DNA of 12,049 bases from Actinobacteria bacterium casp-actino8 (GTDB taxonomy: Bacteria; Actinomycetota; Acidimicrobiia; Acidimicrobiales; Ilumatobacteraceae). A program made the translations under genes and the position numbers. This document shows positions 1 to 6,495 of this stretch, one piece after another. Numbering within the stretch: position 1 is the stretch's first letter; each line of letters opens with the position of its first letter. The DNA lies in the NCBI GenBank assembly GCA_001510455.1, contig LFFH01000040.1, forward strand, positions 1 through 12,049, in the 5' to 3' direction. The notes under the pieces were generated by a model. That model was not told where the DNA came from. It made no database searches and saw only the letters and a list, made by a program, of their open reading frames with translations.

Positions 1-7
1 CACCCTC

Positions 8-80
8 GGGGGTGTAGCTCAGTTGGCAGAGCGCAACAATCGCACTGTTGAGGCCAGGGGTTCAATTCCCCTCACCTCCA
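8..80 (+). tRNA. tRNA-Ala (anticodon CGC)
   Basis: A complete cloverleaf folds by eye. The acceptor stem is 8-14 with 73-79 (7 pairs), the D stem 17-20 with 29-32, the anticodon stem 34-38 with 46-50 (5 pairs), and the T stem 56-60 with 68-72 with loop TTCAATT. The anticodon loop 39-45 puts CGC at 41-43, reading the alanine codon GCG. The third acceptor pair is G10:T77, the G3:U70 wobble that is the classic alanine identity element, and the discriminator base is A80, as expected for alanine. The 3' CCA is not encoded (the genome continues CCC), so it would be added by the nucleotidyltransferase. An intrinsic terminator follows immediately. Confidence 0.96.
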
Positions 81-88
81 CCCGAATC

Positions 89-121
89 GACCCGAGTGCC
101 TCTGGCACTCGGGTCTTTTGT
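89..121 (+). terminator. Intrinsic terminator after tRNA-Ala
   Basis: A perfect 12-base-pair inverted repeat (89-100 with 104-115) encloses the three-base loop TCT and is followed by TTTTGT. It lies nine bases beyond the tRNA 3' end. This is the only convincing rho-independent terminator in the window. It should insulate the tRNA from the CoA-transferase gene that starts at 143. Confidence 0.9.
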
Positions 122-130
122 CGTCACGAC

Positions 131-136
131 TAGGTT
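131..136 (+). promoter_or_regulatory. Putative -10 box of a leaderless promoter for the CoA-transferase gene
   Basis: TAGGTT matches the actinobacterial -10 pattern TANNNT and is separated by exactly six bases from the ATG at 143, so transcription would start at or next to the A of the start codon. There is no Shine-Dalgarno sequence before that ATG, which fits a leaderless mRNA. No recognisable -35 element is present at the usual spacing; that region falls inside the tRNA terminator. The assignment is inference from spacing and motif only. Confidence 0.45.
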
Positions 137-142
137 GCGGGC

Positions 143-1354
143 ATGTCCGGCCCACTGAGCGGAATCAAGGTGGTCGAGCTCGGTCTCTGGATCGCCGGCC
201 CGGCTGCGTCGGGTGTCCTGGGCGATTGGGGAGCCGATGTGGTGAAGGTCGAGCCGTTGCGCGGTGATCCGTCGCGGCTCTTTCGCACGATGCTCAGTCG
301 CAATCGCGCCGACAATCCGATCTTCGAACTCGACAATCGCAACAAGCGGGGAATCGCAGTCGACATCGGATCCGACGAGGGTCGTCGTGTCGTCGTCGAT
401 CTCGTGCGGTCGGCCGATGTCTTCGTCACGAACGCTCGTCCCGACTCGGTGCAACGGGCCGGGCTCGACTACTCGTCGTTGTGCGAGGTCAACCCGCGTC
501 TGGTGTACGCAATGGTGACGGGATACGGGCTCGAAGGTCCCGATGCCGATCGCCCGGGATTCGACATCGCTGCCTACTGGGCGCGATCGGGAATGGCTCA
601 TTTGCACACGCCTGACGGTGGTACGCCACCGATCATGCGCGGAGGAATGGGTGATCATCCGACCGGTTTGGCTCTGGCGGGCGGCGTCGCAGCGGCCCTC
701 TTCCATCGTGAACGAACGGGTCGCGGTCAGATGGTGTCGACGTCGCTGTACCGCCAGGGCGTGTACACGCTCGGATACGACCTCAGTTTGGTGTCGAGTT
801 GGGGGAGGTGTGCGCCGGTGACCGATCACGCCTCGGCACCATCGCCGACGGCCAACAGTTACGCGACCCGTGACGGGCGACGTTTCTGGGTGGTCGGCGT
901 CGAAGCCGATCGGCACTGGCCGCCACTCGCTCGAGTCATCGGTCGTCCCGACTTGATCGATGATCCTCGCTTTGCGACGTCGGCCGATCGGGCCGTGAAC
1001 GCCCGTGAACTCGTGGCAATTCTCGACAGCGTCTTTGCAACGCGTGATCTGGCCGAATGGGCCGAGATCTTCTCTCGGGAGCCCGACATGTTCTGGACTC
1101 CGCAGGCGACCCCCGACGAAGTACTGGCCGACCCTCAGCTACGAGCGGCCGGTGGTCTGATCGAGGTGCCGGGAGACGACGGATCGACGACGATGATCGC
1201 TTCCCCGATCGATTTCCACGGCGCTCCGTCCGAGCCGCGATCACATGCGCCTCGGCTCGGTCAGCACACTCGTGACGTGCTCACCGAACTCGGGTACGAC
1301 GACGCATCGATCGACGAACTCGTGTCGAGTGGTGTCGTCGGCGTCGACGAGTGA
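143..1354 (+). CDS. Class III CoA-transferase (CaiB/BaiF family)
   Basis: This 403-residue protein belongs to the CaiB/BaiF (type III) CoA-transferases, cytosolic enzymes that move CoA from one acyl-CoA to a free carboxylic acid through an aspartyl-CoA intermediate. The N-terminus has the family opening (LSGIKVVELG, residues 5-14), followed by GADVVKVEP at 30-38 and a GYG motif at 127-129. The glycine-rich GGMGDHPTG stretch at 167-175 contains D171, which aligns with the catalytic aspartate of formyl-CoA and carnitine CoA-transferases. Length is typical for the family (about 380-430). The ATG at 143 is chosen because the family N-terminus begins there and a TANNNT box sits six bases upstream; no Shine-Dalgarno is visible. 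It likely activates a carboxylic acid for the neighbouring beta-oxidation-type genes. The actual substrate cannot be told from sequence. Confidence 0.93.
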   Translation: MSGPLSGIKVVELGLWIAGPAASGVLGDWGADVVKVEPLRGDPSRLFRTMLSRNRADNPIFELDNRNKRGIAVDIGSDEGRRVVVDLVRSADVFVTNARPDSVQRAGLDYSSLCEVNPRLVYAMVTGYGLEGPDADRPGFDIAAYWARSGMAHLHTPDGGTPPIMRGGMGDHPTGLALAGGVAAALFHRERTGRGQMVSTSLYRQGVYTLGYDLSLVSSWGRCAPVTDHASAPSPTANSYATRDGRRFWVVGVEADRHWPPLARVIGRPDLIDDPRFATSADRAVNARELVAILDSVFATRDLAEWAEIFSREPDMFWTPQATPDEVLADPQLRAAGGLIEVPGDDGSTTMIASPIDFHGAPSEPRSHAPRLGQHTRDVLTELGYDDASIDELVSSGVVGVDE

Positions 1355-1381
1355 GCCGGCTTCGCCAGAGGATCCGAATCG

Positions 1382-1891
1382 TCAGAGGGCTGGACGCAGG
1401 CGATCCACGAGACGGTCGACCAGACCGACGACGTCGACGGCACAGGTGACGAAATCGTCGACCTCGCCACCACCCGGATCGATCACTTCCTCCCACGGCT
1501 TGAGTTCGACCTCGTGCAGGGCGAGCCGAGAGATGCGCTCGTCGAGGGGTCCGTTCGCACCGAGGTCTCTCACCAATCGTCGCAGCGTTGCCGTTCGAAC
1601 CGACATGTCGGGGTGTTCGCGCCTGATCCACTGCACGTGTTCGGGAGCGAGACCGATGATCAGATCGGACGATTCGAGATGATCGCGAGTGATCTGCTTG
1701 CTCCGATGATGACGTGCTTCCAATCCGACGTGCCGGAGGGCTTCTCTGGTGCGCCAACTGATGGGTTGACCATCGACGCTGAAGGTTCCCGCAGTCACCA
1801 CCTGTAAGCGTGGTTCACGATCGACGAGAGCCGCGCCGGCCATCACCGACCGAGCGGCATTGCCGGTGCAGATGACGAGAAGTGACGACAC
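1382..1891 (-). CDS. Low-molecular-weight protein tyrosine phosphatase-like protein
   Basis: This 169-residue cytosolic protein has the fold signature of low-molecular-weight protein tyrosine phosphatases and related arsenate reductases. The phosphate loop CTGNAARS starts at residue 8, giving the C-X5-R-S motif with nucleophile C8 and R14. A general-acid Asp-Pro pair lies at 138-139 near the C-terminus, as expected. Two oddities are visible: the P-loop has Ala where many family members carry a second, redox-protecting Cys (CxGNxCR), and DP is followed by GGG rather than the usual tyrosines, so substrate recognition may differ from classical tyrosine phosphatases. The start is GTG at 1889-1891, one base after the stop of the SnoaL-like gene, implying translational coupling. 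It ends 27 bases from the convergent CoA-transferase gene. A non-protein substrate or an arsenate reductase role cannot be excluded. Confidence 0.88.
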   Translation of the reverse strand: MSSLLVICTGNAARSVMAGAALVDREPRLQVVTAGTFSVDGQPISWRTREALRHVGLEARHHRSKQITRDHLESSDLIIGLAPEHVQWIRREHPDMSVRTATLRRLVRDLGANGPLDERISRLALHEVELKPWEEVIDPGGGEVDDFVTCAVDVVGLVDRLVDRLRPAL

Positions 1892-1892
1892 G

Positions 1893-2282
1893 TCAGCGCG
1901 CGGCGCGCAACGGAGCCATGGCGGCCGGATCGATGTATTCGTCGAGGCTGGTGATGAGACCGTCGTCGTTCAGGTGGACGATCATGCACGAGTGGGCGCG
2001 GAGGTCGCCGCCGGGTGCCGTGCCGGTGATGGCGGCTTGCCACACCCATCCGTCGTCGGTGTAGGCGATCGACCTCGTTTCCCATCGGAGGTCGGGGATC
2101 TGACGATGCATCCATTCCAGGGTGGCACCGGTTCCGGCGTATTCGATCGTCTTGTCATCGAAGTTGTGCCAGACCGTCGCTCCGGGAACACACATCGACA
2201 TCGTGACATCGGCCCGTCCGGCGTTGGTGGCGTCGGCGAAGCGCTGGTGATGATCGATGAGGAATTCTCGAGTCAGGGTCAT
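1893..2282 (-). CDS. SnoaL/NTF2-like family protein
   Basis: This 129-residue single-domain protein resembles the SnoaL-like/NTF2-like superfamily (alpha+beta cone fold), which includes polyketide cyclases, ketosteroid isomerase and limonene-epoxide hydrolase but also many proteins of unknown function. Visible family hallmarks are an N-terminal helix with HHQRFADATNAG (11-22), VWHNFDD at 37-43, an alternating strand region 67-105 and the terminal DEYIDPA at 114-120. I cannot identify a catalytic Asp/Tyr set, so isomerase or hydrolase activity is only a possibility. The start is ATG at 2280-2282, preceded by a purine-rich AAAGAGAG. The gene lies 33 bases after the SDR and its stop is one base from the phosphatase start, so all three probably form one operon. 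Small NTF2-like proteins commonly sit beside SDRs in actinobacterial catabolic loci. Confidence 0.85.
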   Translation of the reverse strand: MTLTREFLIDHHQRFADATNAGRADVTMSMCVPGATVWHNFDDKTIEYAGTGATLEWMHRQIPDLRWETRSIAYTDDGWVWQAAITGTAPGGDLRAHSCMIVHLNDDGLITSLDEYIDPAAMAPLRAAR

Positions 2283-2315
2283 CGGTGTCTCTCTTTCGCA
2301 GATGTGGGTGAGTAC

Positions 2316-3098
2316 TCAGGTAGGAACGCCGCCGTCGACGGTGAACACGGTTCCCGTGGTGTACGACGAGGCATCGCCCGCCAGGAACAGGGCCGCCCCG
2401 ACGATTTCGTGAGGTTCTCCGACTCGTCGGAGGGCGACCCGTTTCATGGCTTGATCGACCAGCTCCCAGTTCCAAGCCTTGCTGATGTCGGTGCGAAACG
2501 ACCCGGGCATGATGCAGTTGACCCGAACGTGCGGACCGAACGTCTGAGCGAATCCGATGGTGATGGCATTGAGAGCCGCTTTGGCGGCGGTGTAGGGAAT
2601 GACGTCGGGAGTGGGATGAATGGCAGCAATGCTCGAAATGTTGATGATGGATCCCGAACGGCCGATCTCTTTCGCTCGCTCGACCATTCGAGTACCCAGC
2701 AGCGCGGAAAGCCGGAACGGACCCTTCAGGTTGAGTCCGATGACCGAATCCCAGAGCTTCTCGTTGATCGCAGTGACCGATTCGTAGAGCGGGGACTTGC
2801 CGGCGTTGTTCACGAGAACGTCGACTCCGCCGAGTTCGGTCCAGGCGACCTCGGCCAGGCGATCGACCTCCTCCCAGCGTCCGACGTGGCAGGCATGTAC
2901 CTTGACGTCTCGACCCGATTCGTCGGCGATCTCGTCGGCGGCGGCTCGACACGAATCGAGCGACCGACTCGCGATCATGACGTCGGCACCCGCAAGAGCG
3001 AAGGCTCGGGCCATCTCCTTGCCGAGTCCGCGGCTGCCTCCGGTCACGAGGACGCGTCGATCCGTGAGATCGAAGAGCTGGCGGGGATCGATCGTCAC
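2316..3098 (-). CDS. Short-chain dehydrogenase/reductase (classical SDR)
   Basis: This 260-residue classical SDR is a cytosolic NAD(P)-dependent oxidoreductase acting on an alcohol/ketone pair. It has the Rossmann glycine motif TGGSRGLG at 19-26, NNAG at 97-100, and the catalytic serine in INISS (S156) with YTAAK at 169-173 (Y169, K173), exactly 13 and 17 residues after the serine. It also has the PG motif at 198-199 and a C-terminal VDGG. The basic SR at 44-45 after beta-strand 2 hints at NADP(H), though cofactor choice is uncertain. Length is normal. The start is GTG at 3096-3098; an in-frame TAG (3108-3110) lies just upstream and also forms part of a TANNNT box six bases before the GTG. 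It is the first gene of a three-gene - strand unit and is divergent from the acyl-CoA dehydrogenase. It could act as a 3-hydroxyacyl-CoA or hydroxysteroid dehydrogenase, but the substrate is not determinable. Confidence 0.93.
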   Translation of the reverse strand: MTIDPRQLFDLTDRRVLVTGGSRGLGKEMARAFALAGADVMIASRSLDSCRAAADEIADESGRDVKVHACHVGRWEEVDRLAEVAWTELGGVDVLVNNAGKSPLYESVTAINEKLWDSVIGLNLKGPFRLSALLGTRMVERAKEIGRSGSIINISSIAAIHPTPDVIPYTAAKAALNAITIGFAQTFGPHVRVNCIMPGSFRTDISKAWNWELVDQAMKRVALRRVGEPHEIVGAALFLAGDASSYTTGTVFTVDGGVPT

Positions 3099-3104
3099 GG
3101 GACG

Positions 3105-3110
3105 ACTCTA
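3105..3110 (-). promoter_or_regulatory. Putative leaderless -10 box for the SDR operon
   Basis: Read on the - strand, TAGAGT is followed by six bases and then the GTG start codon at 3098, the same geometry as at the CoA-transferase gene. There is no Shine-Dalgarno between box and start. A weak -35-like GTGAAG lies about 18 bases upstream on the same strand. The box doubles as the in-frame stop codon that limits the SDR frame. This is inferred from motif and spacing. Confidence 0.42.
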
Positions 3111-3206
3111 GGCGACCGACTTTCGGCGCTTCACGTGCTCGATCGACGTGACCGAAACGGATTGGTGAATTCCTCGGTACGACCGAACTCTTGCGAGACT
3201 GTGGCC

Positions 3207-4376
3207 GTGGAATTCACGGACGATCCCTCCATCACGAGTTTCCGACACGACGTGCGGGACTGGCTCACCACGAATCTGGTGGGGGAGTTTCGGGCCCTCG
3301 GAACCTCGGCCGAGATGGGAGCTCACGATTGGCCGGCCCGTGTGCGGTGGGAACAAGAACTGGGTCGAGACGGTTGGCTCGGCCTCACGTGGCCTCAGGA
3401 ATTCGGCGGGCGAGCGGCTTCGGTGGCCGAGGAGTTGGCTTTCGCCGAGGAATACGCACTCGCCGACGGGCCCCAGCGAGCGGGCTTCTTCGGCGAGGGT
3501 CTTCTCGGTCCGACACTGATCACGTTCGGTTCTCCCGAGCAACAGGAGAGATTTCTTCCCCCGATCCTTCGTGGCGACGAATACTGGTGTCAGGGTTTCA
3601 GCGAACCTGGTGCCGGTTCCGATCTCGCCGGTGTGCGCACGACTGCGGTTCTTGACGGTGACACGTGGCGTATCGACGGTCAGAAGGTCTGGACGAGTCA
3701 GGCTCAGTTCGCGCAGTGGATCTTCGTTCTGTGCCGTACCGAACTCGATCAGGTCGCACACAAGTCGTTGTCGTACCTTCTGGTTCCGATCGACCAACCC
3801 GGTGTCGAGGTCCGACCTCTCATGGACCTCTCGGGCAACGATCATTTCTGCGAGGTTTTCTTCGACGGAGCGGTGACTACTGCTGACATGGTCGTCGGTG
3901 GACGCGGCAATGGTTGGCGTACGGCCATGGGAACGCTCGGCTTCGAACGGGGAACGGCCTTCATGGCTCAACAGTTGCGTTTCGCCAAGGAGTTCGCCAA
4001 GGTCCGACGTTTGGCGGTGGACAAAGGGGTGGATCGGGATCCGGAGATCCGTCAGCGCCTCTCGCGCGCCCACGGTGAACTCGAGATCATGCGTTGGTCA
4101 GGGCTTCGGAACGTGACTCGGTTCCTACAGGGTGGTCAGCCGGGCCCGGAGGGTTCGATCGGCAAACTCTTCTGGTCGAAATGGCACCAGCGTCTCGGTG
4201 AACTCGAAGCCGACCTGCTCGGTGCCGATGCGCTCGTTCTGCAGCCCGAAGGAACGGTGGCTCACGACTTCCAGCACACCTTCTTGTTCAGCCGGGCGCA
4301 CACGATCTACGCCGGGTCGTCGGAGATCCAGCGCAACATCATCGGCGAACGCGTGCTCGGTCTGCCTCGCGAGTGA
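3207..4376 (+). CDS. Acyl-CoA dehydrogenase (FadE-type, catalytic Glu in helix G)
   Basis: This 389-residue FAD-dependent acyl-CoA dehydrogenase introduces the alpha,beta double bond in an acyl-CoA and passes electrons to ETF. It shows the N-terminal helical domain with GRDGWLGLTWPQEFGG (53-68), the flavin/substrate motif GFSEPGAGSDLA at 130-141, KVWTS at 160-164, and the C-terminal IYAGSSEIQRNIIGERVLG region from 367. The residue matching the catalytic Glu of medium-chain enzymes is Ala369. A Glu sits instead in LGFERG (E247), the position used by isovaleryl- and long-chain-type enzymes and several mycobacterial FadE subunits, so it is probably active. The frame stays open far upstream (to 1860) antisense to the SDR and SnoaL genes, but homology begins only here. 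GTG at 3207 or GTG at 3201 are the candidate starts. I prefer 3207 because GAGACT, a weak -10-like hexamer, sits six bases before it. Confidence 0.92.
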   Translation: MEFTDDPSITSFRHDVRDWLTTNLVGEFRALGTSAEMGAHDWPARVRWEQELGRDGWLGLTWPQEFGGRAASVAEELAFAEEYALADGPQRAGFFGEGLLGPTLITFGSPEQQERFLPPILRGDEYWCQGFSEPGAGSDLAGVRTTAVLDGDTWRIDGQKVWTSQAQFAQWIFVLCRTELDQVAHKSLSYLLVPIDQPGVEVRPLMDLSGNDHFCEVFFDGAVTTADMVVGGRGNGWRTAMGTLGFERGTAFMAQQLRFAKEFAKVRRLAVDKGVDRDPEIRQRLSRAHGELEIMRWSGLRNVTRFLQGGQPGPEGSIGKLFWSKWHQRLGELEADLLGADALVLQPEGTVAHDFQHTFLFSRAHTIYAGSSEIQRNIIGERVLGLPRE

Positions 4377-4390
4377 TGGAGGCGGTGGTG

Positions 4391-5209
4391 TCAGTCGCCG
4401 GCTGGTCCGCGGAAGTCCGGTCGACGCTTCTCACGATGTGAGGCCACTCCTTCAGCGGCGTCGGGTCCGCCGAATCCGAAGAATTCGTAGGCGAGTGACG
4501 CATCGAAGGCCGGCATCATGGATCGGTACCAGTGATTCAGGGTGTGCTTGGTGAAGCGAAGCGCGGCCTGCGCCCCGTCGGCCAACTCGGTGGCGACGTC
4601 GAGGGCCGACGAGTACACCTGATCGTCCTCGACACACAACGAGACCAGTCCGATACGTTCAGCTTCCTCGCCGGTGAGCGTTCGGCAGGTCAACAGGTAG
4701 TACTTGGCCTTCGCCATTCCCACGAGCAGTGGCCAGCACACTGCAGCATGATCACCAGCAGCCACTCCGAGCCGAGTGTGTCCGTCGATGATGCGAGCCG
4801 TTCGTCCGACCACCGAGACGTCGGCGAGCAGTGCCGCGACGAGTCCGGCTCCGACGGCCGGACCGTGCACCGCCGAAACAATGGGTCGGGTGCACTCGAT
4901 GACGTTACGGACCAGGTCACGCGCCTCGCGCATCACCCGAGACCTGATCTCGTAGTCACCGATGATTCCGTCGATCAGGTCGAAACTTCCGCCGGCCGAG
5001 AAGGCGTCGCCGGCTCCGGTGAGTAGCACCACCCGAGTCTCGGGATCGCGATCGACCACGGGCCAAACGTCGGCGAGTTCTCGGTGGGCATCGATGCCGA
5101 CCGCGTTGAGGTGCGGTCCGTCGAGGGTGATCTGCAGGACGCCATGGGCCGGACGCGAGAACTTCAACTCGTGGAAGTCGGAGAAGTGCTCGACGTCGGA
5201 CACGATCAC
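4391..5209 (-). CDS. Enoyl-CoA hydratase/isomerase (crotonase) family protein
   Basis: This 272-residue crotonase-superfamily protein handles acyl-CoA thioesters through an enolate stabilised by an oxyanion hole. Visible elements are [10 protein letters not shown] at 65-74 and HGPAVGAG at 115-122, which supply the two backbone NH donors, followed by the trimerisation-helix region with AERIGLV. The two glutamates of classical enoyl-CoA hydratase are missing: the helix after GAG has hydrophobic residues, and the usual Glu before the LG motif falls at HTRLG (144-148). D153 in GVAAGDH is a candidate acid/base, as in a large actinobacterial subgroup with a GLVAGDGG-type motif. The start is GTG at 5207-5209, overlapping the thiolase TGA in a GTGA tetranucleotide. 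The open frame continues 94 codons further upstream, antisense-like and without homology. The pair is clearly co-translated, so this protein probably acts just before thiolysis; isomerase, hydrolase or hydratase activity are all possible. Confidence 0.9.
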   Translation of the reverse strand: MIVSDVEHFSDFHELKFSRPAHGVLQITLDGPHLNAVGIDAHRELADVWPVVDRDPETRVVLLTGAGDAFSAGGSFDLIDGIIGDYEIRSRVMREARDLVRNVIECTRPIVSAVHGPAVGAGLVAALLADVSVVGRTARIIDGHTRLGVAAGDHAAVCWPLLVGMAKAKYYLLTCRTLTGEEAERIGLVSLCVEDDQVYSSALDVATELADGAQAALRFTKHTLNHWYRSMMPAFDASLAYEFFGFGGPDAAEGVASHREKRRPDFRGPAGD

Positions 5210-6435
5210 ATGCGTTCGATGATGGACGCGGTTCCCATGCCGCCTCCGGTGCACATGGTGATGAGAGCCGTGGACTTGTCCTGACGCTCGAGTTCGTCGA
5301 GCGCGGTCTGGATCAGGATCGGCCCACTGCCCCCGATGGGGTGACCGAGGGCGATCGCCCCACCGTTCACGTTGACGTTCTCGGGAGTGATACCGAGTTC
5401 GCGCATCGCCTTCAATGGAATGGCGGCGAAGGCTTCGTTGATCTCCCAGAGATCGATGTCGTTCACGGTCATGCCGACCCGCTCGAGGCACCGCTTGGAC
5501 GCGGGAGCCGGTGCGGTCAGCATGATCACCGGCTCGGCTCCGGCGACGGCCGACATCACGATGCGAGCCCGTGGCTTCAGCCCGTGGGCCTTGGCGTATT
5601 CAGGGCTCGTCACCATGATGACGCCGGCCCCGTCGACGACTCCGGACGAGTTGCCGGCATGATGCACGTGATTCACGGCGTCGATGTCGGGGTAGACCTG
5701 CTTGCACATGTCGTCGAACGACTTCTCGAAGCCGTCGAGAATGCGACTGCCGAGACGCTCGAACGACGGGGCCAGCCCGGCGAGGGACTCCATGGTGGTG
5801 GTCGGCCGCAGATGCTCGTCCTTGTCGAGGGCGACCGAACCATCGGGATTCAGGATCGGGACGACACTGCGATCGAAACGTCCCTCGGCCTGTGCTCGCG
5901 CCGCGCGCTGTTGACTCTCGAAGGCCAATGCGTCGACGTCTTCACGTGTGAAACCTTCGAGGGTGGCGATGAGGTCGGCCGACACGCCCTGCGGTACGAG
6001 CGGATACATGGCCCGTAGCGCGGCATTGCCGACGGTGAAGTCGGGAGGTCCACTCGGAGCGGGCCAACGCGACATCGATTCGACACCACCGGCGACGACA
6101 CAGTCCTGGTGGCCCGATTGCACTGCCATGGCGGCCCACGACACAGCCTGCTGTCCGGAGCCGCAGAATCGATTGATCGTGACGCCCGGTGCTTCGACCG
6201 GCCAGCCGGCGGCGAGCACCGCCATACGTCCGATACAAGCACCGTGGTCACCGGCGTCGTTGCCGTTGCCGATGATGACGTCGTCGACCTCGGCCGGATC
6301 GAAACCCACGCGCTTCTGCAGCGCGTTCAGGACCTGAGCGAGCAGTTCTTGCGGATGAATGTGGTGCAAGGAACCGGTGTCCTTGCCCTTGCCGCGGGGG
6401 CTGCGGACTCCGTCGATGATCCAGGCTTCGCTCAT
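5206..6435 (-). CDS. Acetyl-CoA acyltransferase (thiolase)
   Basis: This 409-residue thiolase catalyses CoA-dependent cleavage of a 3-ketoacyl-CoA, or the reverse condensation. All catalytic elements are present: the nucleophile Cys in [11 protein letters not shown] (C91), NEAFA at 333-337, the histidine in [14 protein letters not shown] (H365) and the second Cys in CTGGGMG (C395). Length is slightly above the family average of about 390. The start ATG at 6433-6435 is well supported by GGGAGGA lying just upstream, the best Shine-Dalgarno in the window. The gene lies 60 bases downstream of the M1 aminopeptidase on the same strand and overlaps the crotonase gene by four bases. The complete active site favours a biosynthetic or degradative thiolase over an SCP2-type paralogue. 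Chain-length preference is not evident. Confidence 0.95.
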   Translation of the reverse strand: MSEAWIIDGVRSPRGKGKDTGSLHHIHPQELLAQVLNALQKRVGFDPAEVDDVIIGNGNDAGDHGACIGRMAVLAAGWPVEAPGVTINRFCGSGQQAVSWAAMAVQSGHQDCVVAGGVESMSRWPAPSGPPDFTVGNAALRAMYPLVPQGVSADLIATLEGFTREDVDALAFESQQRAARAQAEGRFDRSVVPILNPDGSVALDKDEHLRPTTTMESLAGLAPSFERLGSRILDGFEKSFDDMCKQVYPDIDAVNHVHHAGNSSGVVDGAGVIMVTSPEYAKAHGLKPRARIVMSAVAGAEPVIMLTAPAPASKRCLERVGMTVNDIDLWEINEAFAAIPLKAMRELGITPENVNVNGGAIALGHPIGGSGPILIQTALDELERQDKSTALITMCTGGGMGTASIIERM

Positions 6436-6438
6436 GGT

Positions 6439-6445
6439 TCCTCCC
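6439..6445 (-). promoter_or_regulatory. Strong Shine-Dalgarno of the thiolase gene
   Basis: The - strand reads GGGAGGA followed by ACC-type spacing and ATG, with four bases between GGAGG and the start codon. It contrasts with the other genes here, which mostly lack a recognisable ribosome binding site. It indicates that the thiolase mRNA has a leader. A TANNNT hexamer (TACCGT, complement of 6469-6474) could give a transcript with a leader of roughly 26 bases, separate from the aminopeptidase transcript, but no -35 supports it. Confidence 0.75.
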
Positions 6446-6495
6446 GATCGTGGTGAACGAACGATGTGACGGTAGCCGAACAGCTGAGGTCGATT

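Noticed and set aside
1355..1381. Possible terminator between the convergent CoA-transferase and phosphatase genes.
   Set aside because: Only a tiny GGC-TTC-GCC hairpin without a T tract is visible, too weak to call.
2309..2318. Ten-base palindrome TGAGTACTCA between the SDR and SnoaL-like genes.
   Set aside because: It overlaps the SDR stop codon, is short, occurs once, and lies inside a probable operon, so an operator role is unsupported.
1860..3206. A + strand open frame continuous with the acyl-CoA dehydrogenase, extending it upstream to about 838 residues.
   Set aside because: It runs antisense to the SDR and SnoaL-like genes, both of which have intact family motifs. The extension is low-complexity in character with no recognisable domain. 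High GC and codon bias suppress stops in this antisense frame.
5210..5491. An N-terminal extension of 94 codons for the crotonase.
   Set aside because: The residues are Arg/His/Gly-rich out-of-frame thiolase sequence, and the GTGA overlap gives a much better start.
5341..6018. A 225-codon + strand open frame opposite the thiolase.
   Set aside because: The thiolase frame has all catalytic residues; the opposite frame is composition-driven and has no ribosome binding site or family motif.
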